64,000 bases of DNA from NCBI RefSeq assembly GCF_003050935.1, contig NZ_QAOX01000010.1, forward strand, positions 62,001 to 126,000. Direction: 5' to 3'. Source of the stretch: Luteibacter sp. OK325. Lineage in GTDB: Bacteria > Pseudomonadota > Gammaproteobacteria > Xanthomonadales > Rhodanobacteraceae. Of this stretch, positions 1-7,783 are shown one piece after another. Numbering within the stretch: position 1 is the first letter of the stretch; the number at the start of each line of letters is the position of its first letter. The notes under the pieces were generated by a model, which worked only from the letters and a program-made list of their open reading frames with translations, searched no databases and was not told the DNA's origin. The position numbers were made by a program, and so were the translations under genes.

Positions 1-859
1 TCTCGATGATCGCCGATTCCGGCGGGACGCCCCAGATTTCCAGCGCGCCGAGCATCTGTTCGGCGAAGCCCTGTTCGGCGAAGACCCGCGGGGAAAGATT
101 GATCGCCACGTCCAGCGGGCAGCCGCCGCGATGCAGGGCGGCCGTATGACGCAGCGACGCGTGAAGGCTCCAGCGGGTCAGCTGCACGATGAGGTCGCTG
201 CGCTCGGCGAAGGGAACAAAGTCGGCCGGGGCCACTTCCACGCCGGAACGCGTGCTCCAGCGCGCCAGCGATTCCACGCGGACCACTTCGCCCGTACGCA
301 GGTCGCACAGTGGCTGGAAAGCCACGTGCAGCCGGTTGGCTTCGATGTCCTCGCGCAGTTCGCCGTAGAGGATTTCGATCGGCGTGGCGTCTTGCTGATA
401 AACCGCGAACGGCTCGCCGATGCGTAGCGCCTCGTCATGCGCGAGCTCGGCACGCCGGTAGAGCAATTCCGCCGTGGTGCCGTGCTCGCCGTAGAGTGTC
501 ACGCCGATCACGGCGCGACCGTGCCAGGGACGCTCGCCGCGCAGCAGCGGGCTGTCGAAGGCACCGACGATACGCGTGGCGGCAAGCAGCGCATGCGTGC
601 GGTTGCGGATGGCAGGCAGCACCGCGACGAAGGTGTCGTCACCGGCCACGAAGATCTTGTCCACGTGGCGCACGGCATCGACCATGCGCTCGCGGGCGGC
701 AAGCATGACCTCGTTGCCGAAGTCGAAGCCGAAGCGCAGCTGTGCCTCGCGCATGCCCTGCAGGCGAATGACCAGCACCGCGCAAAGGCCGGCGTCGTTG
801 ACCGACCGGTCGAGGATGCCCTGAATAGCCGGCAGGATGTGCGACCGCTCGCTGGTCAT
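1..859 (-). CDS. Degenerate GGDEF/EAL-type cyclic-di-GMP protein (3' end outside window)
   Basis: The gene runs off the left edge; about 286 N-terminal residues are visible. The first half resembles a diguanylate cyclase fold, but the GGDEF position reads AGDDT. The second half begins an EAL phosphodiesterase domain (FQPLCDLRTGEVVRVESLARW) in which EAL reads ESL; the later NLSPR stretch carries the conserved Asn. Known EAL enzymes hydrolyse cyclic-di-GMP using the Glu of EAL, which is kept here, while the cyclase half is probably inactive. Its ATG overlaps the stop of the upstream HD-GYP gene (ATGA), so the two are probably translationally coupled. No membrane segment or signal peptide is visible. 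The family is clear; its activity is uncertain. Confidence 0.85.
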   Translation of the reverse strand, partial: MTSERSHILPAIQGILDRSVNDAGLCAVLVIRLQGMREAQLRFGFDFGNEVMLAARERMVDAVRHVDKIFVAGDDTFVAVLPAIRNRTHALLAATRIVGAFDSPLLRGERPWHGRAVIGVTLYGEHGTTAELLYRRAELAHDEALRIGEPFAVYQQDATPIEILYGELREDIEANRLHVAFQPLCDLRTGEVVRVESLARWSTRSGVEVAPADFVPFAERSDLIVQLTRWSLHASLRHTAALHRGGCPLDVAINLSPRVFAEQGFAEQMLGALEIWGVPPESAIIE

Positions 860-2097
860 GACAGAAAATACTCCCTCGGGTCGATACCGAAACTGCCGGC
901 GGCCAGTGTGCGCAGGATCTCGCGCCGTACACCGTTGGTCTGGCGCATGAGATCCACGATCATGAAGTCATCGAGATGGCTCTTGTCCGTGCGGGAAAGC
1001 AGCGCCACGCGCGGCTGCAGGCGGCGTGCCTGGTTCTGCACCATGACGATGGCCACCTCGCCGGTGTTGAGCTCAACCAGCGAGCCGGTCGGATAGACGC
1101 CGAGGCAAGCCTGGAACTGCTCCACCAGTTCACCCTGGAACTCACGATCCCGACCGGAATAGAGCTGCCGGATCGCCAGGTGCTGGGACACCGCTGGCCG
1201 ATAGGGCCGTGGCGTGGACATCGCATGGTAGGTGTCGATGATTGCAGCCATGCGTCCGGCCAGCGGGATGGCGGTGCCGGCCAGCCCCTGGGGGTAACCG
1301 CTGCCGTCGAAGCGCTCGTGATGGGTGAGCACCATGTCGCGGACTTCCGCATCGAGAACGCCGGAGTGATCGAGAATGGCCACGCCTTCGTTCACGTGCT
1401 GGCGGGCGAGCTCCCACTCGGCGTCGTTGAGCGGACCACCTCGCTCGAGCATCTCCTCGGGCAACTGCGACTTGCCCACGTCCATCAACAGGCCGCCGGC
1501 GGCGAGGCTGACGATGGCGTCGTCGGTGAAGCCCATGTGCCGGCCGAAGGCCGCCGCCAGCGTGCTGCAGCCGACGGCGTGCTGGTAGGTGTAGCTGTCG
1601 CGCTGGCGCAGGCTCTGCATCCAGAAAAAGGCGTCGCCGCTGCGCAGCACGCTCTCCACCATCGGCCGCACGGCATTTTCCACCGCGTCCGGATCGATCG
1701 GCCGGCCGGCCTGGATGTCTTCGACGATGCGCGCGGCGAAGCTGGCCACGGTATCGAAAGCCTCGCGGGCCCGCGGCATCTCGTCGTCGAAGGAAGCGGT
1801 GTCGCTGTAGCTATGCCGGGTGACCAGTCGCGTGTTCAGGACCGGGCGTACCTTGGCTGCCGTCGGCGCTGGCGCTGACGCGACTCCTGACACACGCGCC
1901 GGCGCGACGCGACGGTGCAGGTCGACGAAGACGTACTTGCAGATGCGCTGCAGGGACTCGATGTCCTCACGGGAGGTGATCGGCACCCCCTGCAACGGAA
2001 AGGGCGTGTCCGACCATTCACAATCGAGGCGGCTGACATACATGCCGATCTCCAGATCGGTCACGAAGACGCGTCTCTCCACCAGGTCGTACGCCAC
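856..2097 (-). CDS. HD-GYP domain protein with N-terminal DUF3391-like region
   Basis: 413 residues from a GTG start at 2097, chosen because GGAGG/AGGGG lies just upstream and the protein then opens AYDLVERRVFVTDLEIGMYV, the usual N-terminus of this class. Residues about 5-70 look like DUF3391 and the C-terminal half is an HD-GYP domain. The signature HHERFDGSGYP and the later DTYHAMSTPRPYR are intact, but the HD dyad reads MD (LLMDVGKSQLP), removing one metal-binding His. HD-GYP proteins normally degrade cyclic-di-GMP; whether this one does is open. It is followed by, and overlaps, a GGDEF/EAL gene, so the pair probably acts in one second-messenger circuit. Confidence 0.88.
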   Translation of the reverse strand: MAYDLVERRVFVTDLEIGMYVSRLDCEWSDTPFPLQGVPITSREDIESLQRICKYVFVDLHRRVAPARVSGVASAPAPTAAKVRPVLNTRLVTRHSYSDTASFDDEMPRAREAFDTVASFAARIVEDIQAGRPIDPDAVENAVRPMVESVLRSGDAFFWMQSLRQRDSYTYQHAVGCSTLAAAFGRHMGFTDDAIVSLAAGGLLMDVGKSQLPEEMLERGGPLNDAEWELARQHVNEGVAILDHSGVLDAEVRDMVLTHHERFDGSGYPQGLAGTAIPLAGRMAAIIDTYHAMSTPRPYRPAVSQHLAIRQLYSGRDREFQGELVEQFQACLGVYPTGSLVELNTGEVAIVMVQNQARRLQPRVALLSRTDKSHLDDFMIVDLMRQTNGVRREILRTLAAGSFGIDPREYFLS

Positions 2098-2301
2098 GTT
2101 TCCCCTGCCTCCGTCGATACTGCCAGCGCGGTGGGCAGTCTTGGTCAAACCGTCATTTTGCCGGATTCGTGCCGCGGCTGCCCGGCTCACGGTCGTCGGT
2201 CCTGTATCGACCGGATGTTTGTTAACTGTAGCGCTAGACCCTGTCAGTTTCCTTTGGTTCGCCCGGTCTTATCAGGCAGGCCCCCTCCTTCGGAGATCCG
2301 C

Positions 2302-2976
2302 ATGAACCGCCGCTCCTTGTTTGTCCCCCTCCTGATCGCGCTCACGGCCTGCTCCGCAGCCTCGGCCCGCGACGAGGGTGTACACCTGCCCGCCCCCACC
2401 GTCGACGCGGCTGCCGCGCCGGGCGAGGCCACCGCCGTATTCGCCGGCGGGTGCTTCTGGGGCGTCGAAGGCGTCTTCCAGCACGTCCGCGGCGTTAAGA
2501 GCGTCCGTAACGGCTATGCCGGCGGTGATGCCGCCCATGCCAACTACGATGACGTAAGCGAGGGTGATACCGGCCACGCCGAGTCGGTGCGCGTGGTCTA
2601 CGACCCGGCCCAGGTTACCTATGGGCAACTGCTGCAGGTGTTCTTCTCGGTCGCCCAGGACCCCACCCTGCTGAACCGCCAGGGGCCGGACTCGGGCACG
2701 CAGTACCGCTCGGCGGTGTTTTTCGCCACGCCGGAGCAGAAGAAGGTGGCCGACGCTTATGTGGCCCAGCTGACGGCGGCGCATGCGTTTTCCGCCCCGA
2801 TCGTGACCCAGGTGACGCCGTTGAAGGCCTTTTATCCGGCTGAGGACTATCACCAGGATTACATGCGGTTGAACCCGGATGCGATGTATATCGCGGTGAA
2901 TGACCGGCCGAAGGTGCTGGCGCTGGAGCGGATTTATCCGGAGCGGTATACCGCTGCCTGGGCTAATGGGCGGTGA
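2302..2976 (+). CDS. msrA: Peptide-methionine (S)-S-oxide reductase MsrA, exported
   Basis: 224 residues. The catalytic motif GGCFWGVEG places the reactive Cys at residue 51; GTQYRSAVFF and EDYHQDYM are typical MsrA blocks. MsrA reduces the S-epimer of methionine sulfoxide in oxidised proteins. The first about 23 residues are a hydrophobic export signal containing LTAC (Cys17), which fits a lipobox, so the enzyme may be a periplasmic lipoprotein; cleavage after ASA by signal peptidase I is the alternative. It stands alone, divergent from the HD-GYP gene, with a REP copy just downstream. Confidence 0.95.
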   Translation: MNRRSLFVPLLIALTACSAASARDEGVHLPAPTVDAAAAPGEATAVFAGGCFWGVEGVFQHVRGVKSVRNGYAGGDAAHANYDDVSEGDTGHAESVRVVYDPAQVTYGQLLQVFFSVAQDPTLLNRQGPDSGTQYRSAVFFATPEQKKVADAYVAQLTAAHAFSAPIVTQVTPLKAFYPAEDYHQDYMRLNPDAMYIAVNDRPKVLALERIYPERYTAAWANGR

Positions 2977-2990
2977 GGCTAGCACCCCTT

Positions 2991-3012
2991 CGCCGCTGAA
3001 GCGGCTCCCACA
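2991..3012 (-). repeat. REP palindrome, type A, reverse orientation
   Basis: This copy has the GCCGCTTCAGCGGC stem followed by the conserved CTCCCACA end, read on the minus strand. It sits 14 bp after the msrA stop and begins a REP-rich gap that continues into the tandem array at 3041. Confidence 0.85.
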
Positions 3013-3040
3013 AGGAGCTGAGGTTCCGGTCTCTGGGAAC

Positions 3041-3174
3041 CCGCTTTCTGTGGGAGCCCACTTTCTGTGGGAGCCCGCTTTCTGTGGGAGCCCGCTTTCT
3101 GTGGGAGCCCGCTTTCTGTGGGAGCCCGCTTTCTGTGGGAGCCCGCTTTCTGTGGGAGCCGATTCATCGGCGAT
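3041..3174 (+). repeat. Seven 17-bp tandem repeats running into a type-B REP
   Basis: Seven head-to-tail 17-bp units (CCGCTTTCTGTGGGAGC, second unit with one change) fill 3041-3159. The last runs directly into a complete type-B REP (GTGGGAGCCGATTCATCGGC) ending about 3174. Each unit contains the first ten bases of the REP (TGTGGGAGCC), so the array looks like local amplification of a REP end. There are no spacers, so it is not a CRISPR. It lies between the convergent msrA and hutU genes. Confidence 0.9.
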
Positions 3175-3198
3175 GCTCTTACCCGATGATCGACACCG

Positions 3199-4872
3199 TC
3201 ACCCGATCATCGGCAGATTCAACCCCTGCTCCTGCGCACACGCAATCGCATCCTCATACCCCGCATCCGCGTGGCGCATGACGCCGGTGCCGGGGTCATT
3301 CCACAACACTCGCGCGAGGCGCTTGTCCGCCGCCTCGGTGCCGTCGGCCACGATAACGACGCCGCTGTGCTGGCTGTAACCCATGCCTACGCCGCCGCCA
3401 TGGTGCAGGCTGACCCAGGTGGCGCCGCCGGCCACGTTGAGCATGGCGTTGAGCAGCGGCCAGTCGCTGACCGCGTCGCTGCCGTCGCGCATGGACTCGG
3501 TTTCGCGGTTGGGACTGGCGACCGAGCCGGAATCCAGATGGTCGCGGCCGATCACGATGGGCGCCTTGAGCTCGCCGTTGCGAACCATTTCGTTGAAAGC
3601 CAGGGCGAGGCGATGACGCTGACCCAGACCCACCCAGCAGATGCGCGCCGGAAGACCCTGGAAGCTGATCCGCTCGCGGGCCATGTCGAGCCAGCGGTGC
3701 AGGTGCGGATCGTCGGGGATCAGCTCCTTCACCTTGGCGTCAGTCTTGTAGATGTCTTCCGGATCGCCGGATAGTGCGACCCAGCGGAACGGCCCCACGC
3801 CGCGGCAAAACAGCGGGCGCACGAAGGCCGGCACGAAACCCGGGAACGCAAAGGCCTCGACCAGACCCTCATCCTTGGCCATCTGGCGGATGTTGTTGCC
3901 GTAGTCGAAGGTGGGCACGCCCATGGCATGGAAGGCGAGCATCGCCTCGACGTGCTTGCGCATGGAAACCTTGGCCGCGTGTGAGGTGCCCGCGGGATCG
4001 GACTTGCGGCGCTCGAACCATTCTTCCACCGTCCAGCCCGACGGCAGGTAGCCGTTGACAGGGTCGTGCGCGCTGGTCTGGTCGGTAACGGCATCCGGAC
4101 GGACACCGCGGCGAACCAGTTCCGGCAGCACGTCGGCAGCGTTGCCGAGCAGGGCCACCGAGACGGCGCGACCTTCCTTCGCATAACGATCCAGACGTGC
4201 CAGCGCGTCATCGAGATCCGTCGCCTGTTCATCGACGTAACGCGTCTTCAGGCGGAAATCGATACGGCTCTGCTGGCATTCGATGGTCAGCGACGAGGCA
4301 CCGGCCAGGCTCGCGGCCAGCGGCTGCGCGCCGCCCATGCCGCCCAGGCCGGCGGTGAGGATCCAGCGGCCGGCGAGGCTGCCACCGTAATGCTGGCGGC
4401 CCATCTCGACGAAGGTTTCATACGTGCCCTGCACGATGCCCTGCGAGCCAATGTAAATCCACGAGCCGGCCGTCATCTGGCCGTACATCATCAGGCCCTT
4501 GCGATCGAGCTCGTTGAAGTGTTCCCAGTTCGCCCAGGCCGGCACGAGGTTGGAATTGGCCAGCAGCACGCGCGGCGCGTCCGGATGCGACGGGAACACG
4601 CCGACCGGCTTGCCGGACTGGATGAGCAGCGTTTCGTCGTCGCGCAGTTCGCGCAGGGCGCGAAGGATGGCGTCGAAGCATTCCCAGTTGCGTGCGGCAC
4701 GGCCGATGCCGCCATAGACGACGAGTTCGGCCGGATTCTCGGCCACCTCGGGGTCGAGGTTGTTCTGCAGCATGCGGAACGGCGCTTCCGTGAGCCAGCT
4801 GCGGCAGGTGAGTTCGGCGCCGCGCGGTGCGCGGACGGTGCGGGTCGTGTCGATGCGCGTAAAGGCCGTCAT
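3199..4872 (-). CDS. hutU: Urocanate hydratase
   Basis: 557 residues from the ATG at 4872, the usual length for HutU. It converts urocanate to imidazolone propionate, the second step of histidine breakdown, with tightly bound NAD. Family blocks visible are the Gly-rich NAD region [25 protein letters not shown], and [20 protein letters not shown], close to the catalytic Cys region. An in-frame extension to 4950 exists, but residues before MTAFTRID do not look like HutU. No hutH, hutI or hutC is adjacent in this window, so the rest of the pathway must be encoded elsewhere. Confidence 0.96.
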   Translation of the reverse strand: MTAFTRIDTTRTVRAPRGAELTCRSWLTEAPFRMLQNNLDPEVAENPAELVVYGGIGRAARNWECFDAILRALRELRDDETLLIQSGKPVGVFPSHPDAPRVLLANSNLVPAWANWEHFNELDRKGLMMYGQMTAGSWIYIGSQGIVQGTYETFVEMGRQHYGGSLAGRWILTAGLGGMGGAQPLAASLAGASSLTIECQQSRIDFRLKTRYVDEQATDLDDALARLDRYAKEGRAVSVALLGNAADVLPELVRRGVRPDAVTDQTSAHDPVNGYLPSGWTVEEWFERRKSDPAGTSHAAKVSMRKHVEAMLAFHAMGVPTFDYGNNIRQMAKDEGLVEAFAFPGFVPAFVRPLFCRGVGPFRWVALSGDPEDIYKTDAKVKELIPDDPHLHRWLDMARERISFQGLPARICWVGLGQRHRLALAFNEMVRNGELKAPIVIGRDHLDSGSVASPNRETESMRDGSDAVSDWPLLNAMLNVAGGATWVSLHHGGGVGMGYSQHSGVVIVADGTEAADKRLARVLWNDPGTGVMRHADAGYEDAIACAQEQGLNLPMIG

Positions 4873-4958
4873 CGGGGAGGCTCCGTCGATCCAGGGGAAT
4901 CGCCGATTATGGGCTTGCGGTGCGGCGCCTCGCCAGCCGCGTCGCAACAAACAACGCG

Positions 4959-5396
4959 TTAGTGCCCCGCTGAGCCCGCATTGGCAGGGGTGGCCCGCTG
5001 CGCCGCATCGCGTACCCTGGGATCGGCCTGGGCACGACGCACCGTGGCGTCCTGCTGGGCCTGGTAGCTCTGCTGTTGGGCGCGATCGGCGTTGTCCAGC
5101 TGGCTGCGCAGGGCCGGATCGGTCGCCGTGCTGCGTTGCTGGTTCATGTTGTTCTGGCGCAGCTGCTGCTGAACCGCGTTCTGGTTCTGCTGGTTGATCA
5201 CCTGTTGGCGATTCACCTGGCGCTGGAACTGCTGGTTTGGCGGGGGCGTCGCTACGACCGGCCGTGCGACCGGCGCGGGGGTCGCGGGCCGGGCCGCAGG
5301 TGCGGGCTTGGCCGGTGTCGATGTCTGCGCGACCGAGGTCAACGGCAGCGCGACCGCAAGAAGAAAGAGCAGGAACTTATGAGATGAATTGGTCAT
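4959..5396 (-). CDS. Secreted Gln/Pro/Ala-rich protein of unknown function
   Basis: 145 residues. A clear signal peptide ([17 protein letters not shown]) is followed by a Pro/Ala-rich linker (about 25-55) and then a region dominated by Gln, Asn and Arg (repeated QQ, NQQ). No enzymatic motif is seen. Composition suggests a disordered or coiled periplasmic protein. It lies upstream of hutU on the same strand with an 86-bp gap, and divergent from the phosphodiesterase gene at 5453. It is conserved enough in composition to be a real gene, but it belongs to no family I recognise. Confidence 0.7.
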   Translation of the reverse strand: MTNSSHKFLLFLLAVALPLTSVAQTSTPAKPAPAARPATPAPVARPVVATPPPNQQFQRQVNRQQVINQQNQNAVQQQLRQNNMNQQRSTATDPALRSQLDNADRAQQQSYQAQQDATVRRAQADPRVRDAAQRATPANAGSAGH

Positions 5397-5452
5397 GGGA
5401 CTCGTCCATCATAGGCGGATTGCCTTGATAAACAGAGCCTACGTCGTCCCTC

Positions 5453-6715
5453 ATGAACGCCACGTCGTCCACGCTGCCGCGCGTCTTCATCGCGCTTTTC
5501 GCGGTGGTCCTGGCCGGTTGCGCCACGCGCCCCGCCAAGCCCGCCACTCCACCCGTCGCGTCCGTGCTTCTGGTCTCGATCGATGCGTTCCGACCCGATT
5601 ACCTGGACCGCGGCCTGACACCGAACCTGGTCGCCATCGTCGCCGACGGCGCGCGCGCCCGATACATGCTGCCCTCGTTCCCTTCGCTGACTTTCCCCAA
5701 CCACTACACGCTGGTGACCGGCCGCGTGCCCGACCGCAACGGCATCGTGAACAACACGATGCAGGACCCGGTACTGGGCAAGTTCAGCCTGTCCAATCAT
5801 GCCGCGACCAGTGATGGCCGCTGGTGGGCGGACGCCGAGCCGATCTGGGTGACCGCACAGAAGCATGGCCTGCATACGGCAACCATGTTCTGGCCCGGCA
5901 CCGAGGCCGAGATTCATGGCGTGCGTCCCGATCACTGGATTCCCTTCGACGATTCGCTTACCTCACGGCAGCGCGTGGACAAGCTGCTCTCGTGGATCGA
6001 CGAGCCGGGCCCGAAGCCGGCCTTCGACACCCTGTATTTCGACAGCGTGGACCATGCCGGTCATGAGCACGGGCCGGATTCCGCCGAGCTGAACGCCGCG
6101 CTTGGCGACGTCGACGACGCGATCGGTTACCTCGTGACGCAGCTGCGCCAGCGTGGCCTCTACGACCGCATGAACCTGGTGATCGTGTCTGACCACGGCA
6201 TGGCTTACGTGCCCAAGGGCAACATCGTCTTTGCCGACGATGCCACCGATCTCAACGCCCTCGACGCGGTGTCTTACGGCGTCATGGCCACGTTCAACCC
6301 GAAGCCGGGCGTGGACACGGGAGCGGCCGTTGCGCGACTGCTCGGCCCGCACGAGCACATGCATTGCTACCGCAAGCAGGACCTGCCCAGGCGCCTCGAC
6401 TACGGCACCCATCCGCGCGTACCGGCATTCGAATGCCTGGCCGATACGGGTTGGTCGATCATCAGCCGCGCGGTCCTCGCCAAACGCAAGGATCCGATGT
6501 CGATGGGCGAGCACGGCTACGACAATCTGGACCCCGCCATGCGCGCTCTGTTCGTCGCACACGGGCCGGCGTTTGCGCGCGGAGTCACCGTCGCCCCCTT
6601 CCCCAACGTGGACGTGTATCCACTGCTGATGGGCCTGCTGCGCCTGCCGGCGCAGCCCAACGACGGTCATATCGAGGATGTGAAGGGTCTGCTGGCTCCG
6701 GGGCAAATCCCGTAG
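5453..6715 (+). CDS. Nucleotide pyrophosphatase/phosphodiesterase (NPP), lipoprotein
   Basis: 420 residues. LAGC at residues 20-23 is a good lipobox, so it is probably a membrane-anchored periplasmic enzyme. The alkaline-phosphatase-superfamily metal site is complete: SIDAFRPDY (Asp44), nucleophile Thr80 in PSLTFPNHYT, DSVDHAGHEHG, VSDHGMA and a final GEHGYDN His. This is the NPP arrangement known from Xanthomonas, which hydrolyses nucleotide phosphodiesters and pyrophosphates. The exact substrate cannot be read from the sequence. The small DUF2007-like gene starts 9 bp after it and is probably co-transcribed. Confidence 0.92.
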   Translation: MNATSSTLPRVFIALFAVVLAGCATRPAKPATPPVASVLLVSIDAFRPDYLDRGLTPNLVAIVADGARARYMLPSFPSLTFPNHYTLVTGRVPDRNGIVNNTMQDPVLGKFSLSNHAATSDGRWWADAEPIWVTAQKHGLHTATMFWPGTEAEIHGVRPDHWIPFDDSLTSRQRVDKLLSWIDEPGPKPAFDTLYFDSVDHAGHEHGPDSAELNAALGDVDDAIGYLVTQLRQRGLYDRMNLVIVSDHGMAYVPKGNIVFADDATDLNALDAVSYGVMATFNPKPGVDTGAAVARLLGPHEHMHCYRKQDLPRRLDYGTHPRVPAFECLADTGWSIISRAVLAKRKDPMSMGEHGYDNLDPAMRALFVAHGPAFARGVTVAPFPNVDVYPLLMGLLRLPAQPNDGHIEDVKGLLAPGQIP

Positions 6716-6724
6716 AATCGGGGT

Positions 6725-7117
6725 ATGCGCCAGATATATACCTCACCCCGCCCGGAAAACATCGACCGGATCGTGTCGCTCCTCACCGAGCACGACATCG
6801 AGACGACCGTCACCAACCGGTCGACCTGGAATCGCCCGACCTACCAGCGCTTCAGCTATTCGCAGCGCAACGACAACCGCGATTCGTGGCCGCAGGTATG
6901 GGTCAAGAGCGCCGACGACTTCCCCAAGGCCCGCGCCTTGCTGAAGGACATCGGCATCGAGCCGGTGGTGCGTTTCCAGGAAGAACTGCAGATGCACCGC
7001 TCACCGGACCTGCGGCCCAAGCCGCAGCGCACGGCGGCCCGCGTACGCCTGATGGCCCTGGCCATCGTCGCCGGTGTGGTGGTGGTTGTCGTGCTCAAGG
7101 CCGTCCAGGTGCTCTGA
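6725..7117 (+). CDS. DUF2007-like protein with C-terminal membrane anchor
   Basis: 130 residues. The N-terminus (MRQIYTSPRPENIDRIVSLL) and the alpha/beta pattern up to about residue 90 match DUF2007-type proteins, small domains sometimes called putative signal transducers. The last about 25 residues form one hydrophobic helix rich in Val and Ala, likely a tail anchor. It lies between the NPP gene (9-bp gap) and the heme oxygenase gene (its TGA abuts the next ATG), so all may be one transcript. Function unknown. Confidence 0.75.
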   Translation: MRQIYTSPRPENIDRIVSLLTEHDIETTVTNRSTWNRPTYQRFSYSQRNDNRDSWPQVWVKSADDFPKARALLKDIGIEPVVRFQEELQMHRSPDLRPKPQRTAARVRLMALAIVAGVVVVVVLKAVQVL

Positions 7118-7783
7118 ATGGACGGCGCCGTCGGTTTGACGCCCGCCCATCTTCTCCTCCGCGAAGCGACCCGGGATGCCCATGAGGCTGCCGAGGCGAC
7201 GGCTGGCATGCGTTTGCTGCTTGCCGGTGAGCTGGATGAATCCGGTTATGCCGGGTTGTTGCGGGCGCAGCTTGGGTTGTTTCGTGAGTGGGAAGCCGAG
7301 CGAGGCGGTTGGCTGGAGGCGTTAACAGAGTGGCGTTATGTTTCGCGGGCTTCGTTGATCAAGGCAGATCTCTGTACGAGCCGCTGTGGGAGCCGCTGTG
7401 GGAGCCGCTTCAGCGGCGATACGGCGCGCGACAACGGCACCTACCTCGCTGCAACGCCTTTCGCCGCTGAAGCGGCTCCCACAATTGCCGCTGAAGCGGC
7501 TCCCACAGGGCACAGCGCGGCAGCCTGGGGCGAGCTCTACGTCATCGAAGGCTCCGCCCTCGGCGGCCGCGTGATCGTCCGCCGCCTCCGCGAGCTCTAC
7601 CCCCAGCTTCCGCACCATTTCTACGCGATCGGCGAAAACGCTCCCGCCAGTTGGCGGCGTTTCCAGTCCCTGCTCGACCACGCACTCCCCGACGAAGCCT
7701 CCCAGGAAGCTGCCGTCCACGCCGCGCGGCGGATGTTCGCGCGCTTTCAACAGACGCTGAAGGATCCTGCGCCCCATGACTGA
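7118..7783 (+). CDS. bphO: Biliverdin-producing heme oxygenase with REP-encoded insert
   Basis: 221 residues. LREATRDAHEAAE carries the proximal haem-ligating His (His22), and ELYVIEGSALGGRVIVRRL matches the distal-helix region of BphO-type heme oxygenases. The gene overlaps the bacteriophytochrome gene by 8 nt; such pairs supply biliverdin chromophore to BphP. Residues about 86-131 do not look like the family: they are translated from REP DNA (CGSRFSGD forward, FAAEAAPT twice in reverse) and keep the frame. Without the insert the protein would be about 180-190 residues, the normal size. Whether the enlarged loop is tolerated is unknown, but the reading frame is intact throughout. Confidence 0.87.
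   Translation: MDGAVGLTPAHLLLREATRDAHEAAEATAGMRLLLAGELDESGYAGLLRAQLGLFREWEAERGGWLEALTEWRYVSRASLIKADLCTSRCGSRCGSRFSGDTARDNGTYLAATPFAAEAAPTIAAEAAPTGHSAAAWGELYVIEGSALGGRVIVRRLRELYPQLPHHFYAIGENAPASWRRFQSLLDHALPDEASQEAAVHAARRMFARFQQTLKDPAPHD
7379..7507 (+). repeat. REP cluster inside the heme oxygenase coding sequence
   Basis: Two partial 12-bp units (AGCCGCTGTGGG type) precede a complete forward type-A REP at 7397-7420. After a 41-bp spacer come a reverse type-A REP (7462-7483) and a second, shorter reverse copy (7487-7507). The block reads through in the heme oxygenase frame without a stop. Confidence 0.9.

Noticed and set aside
3041-3159. Tandem repeats as a possible CRISPR array
   Set aside because: The 17-bp units are contiguous with no spacers and no cas genes are near.
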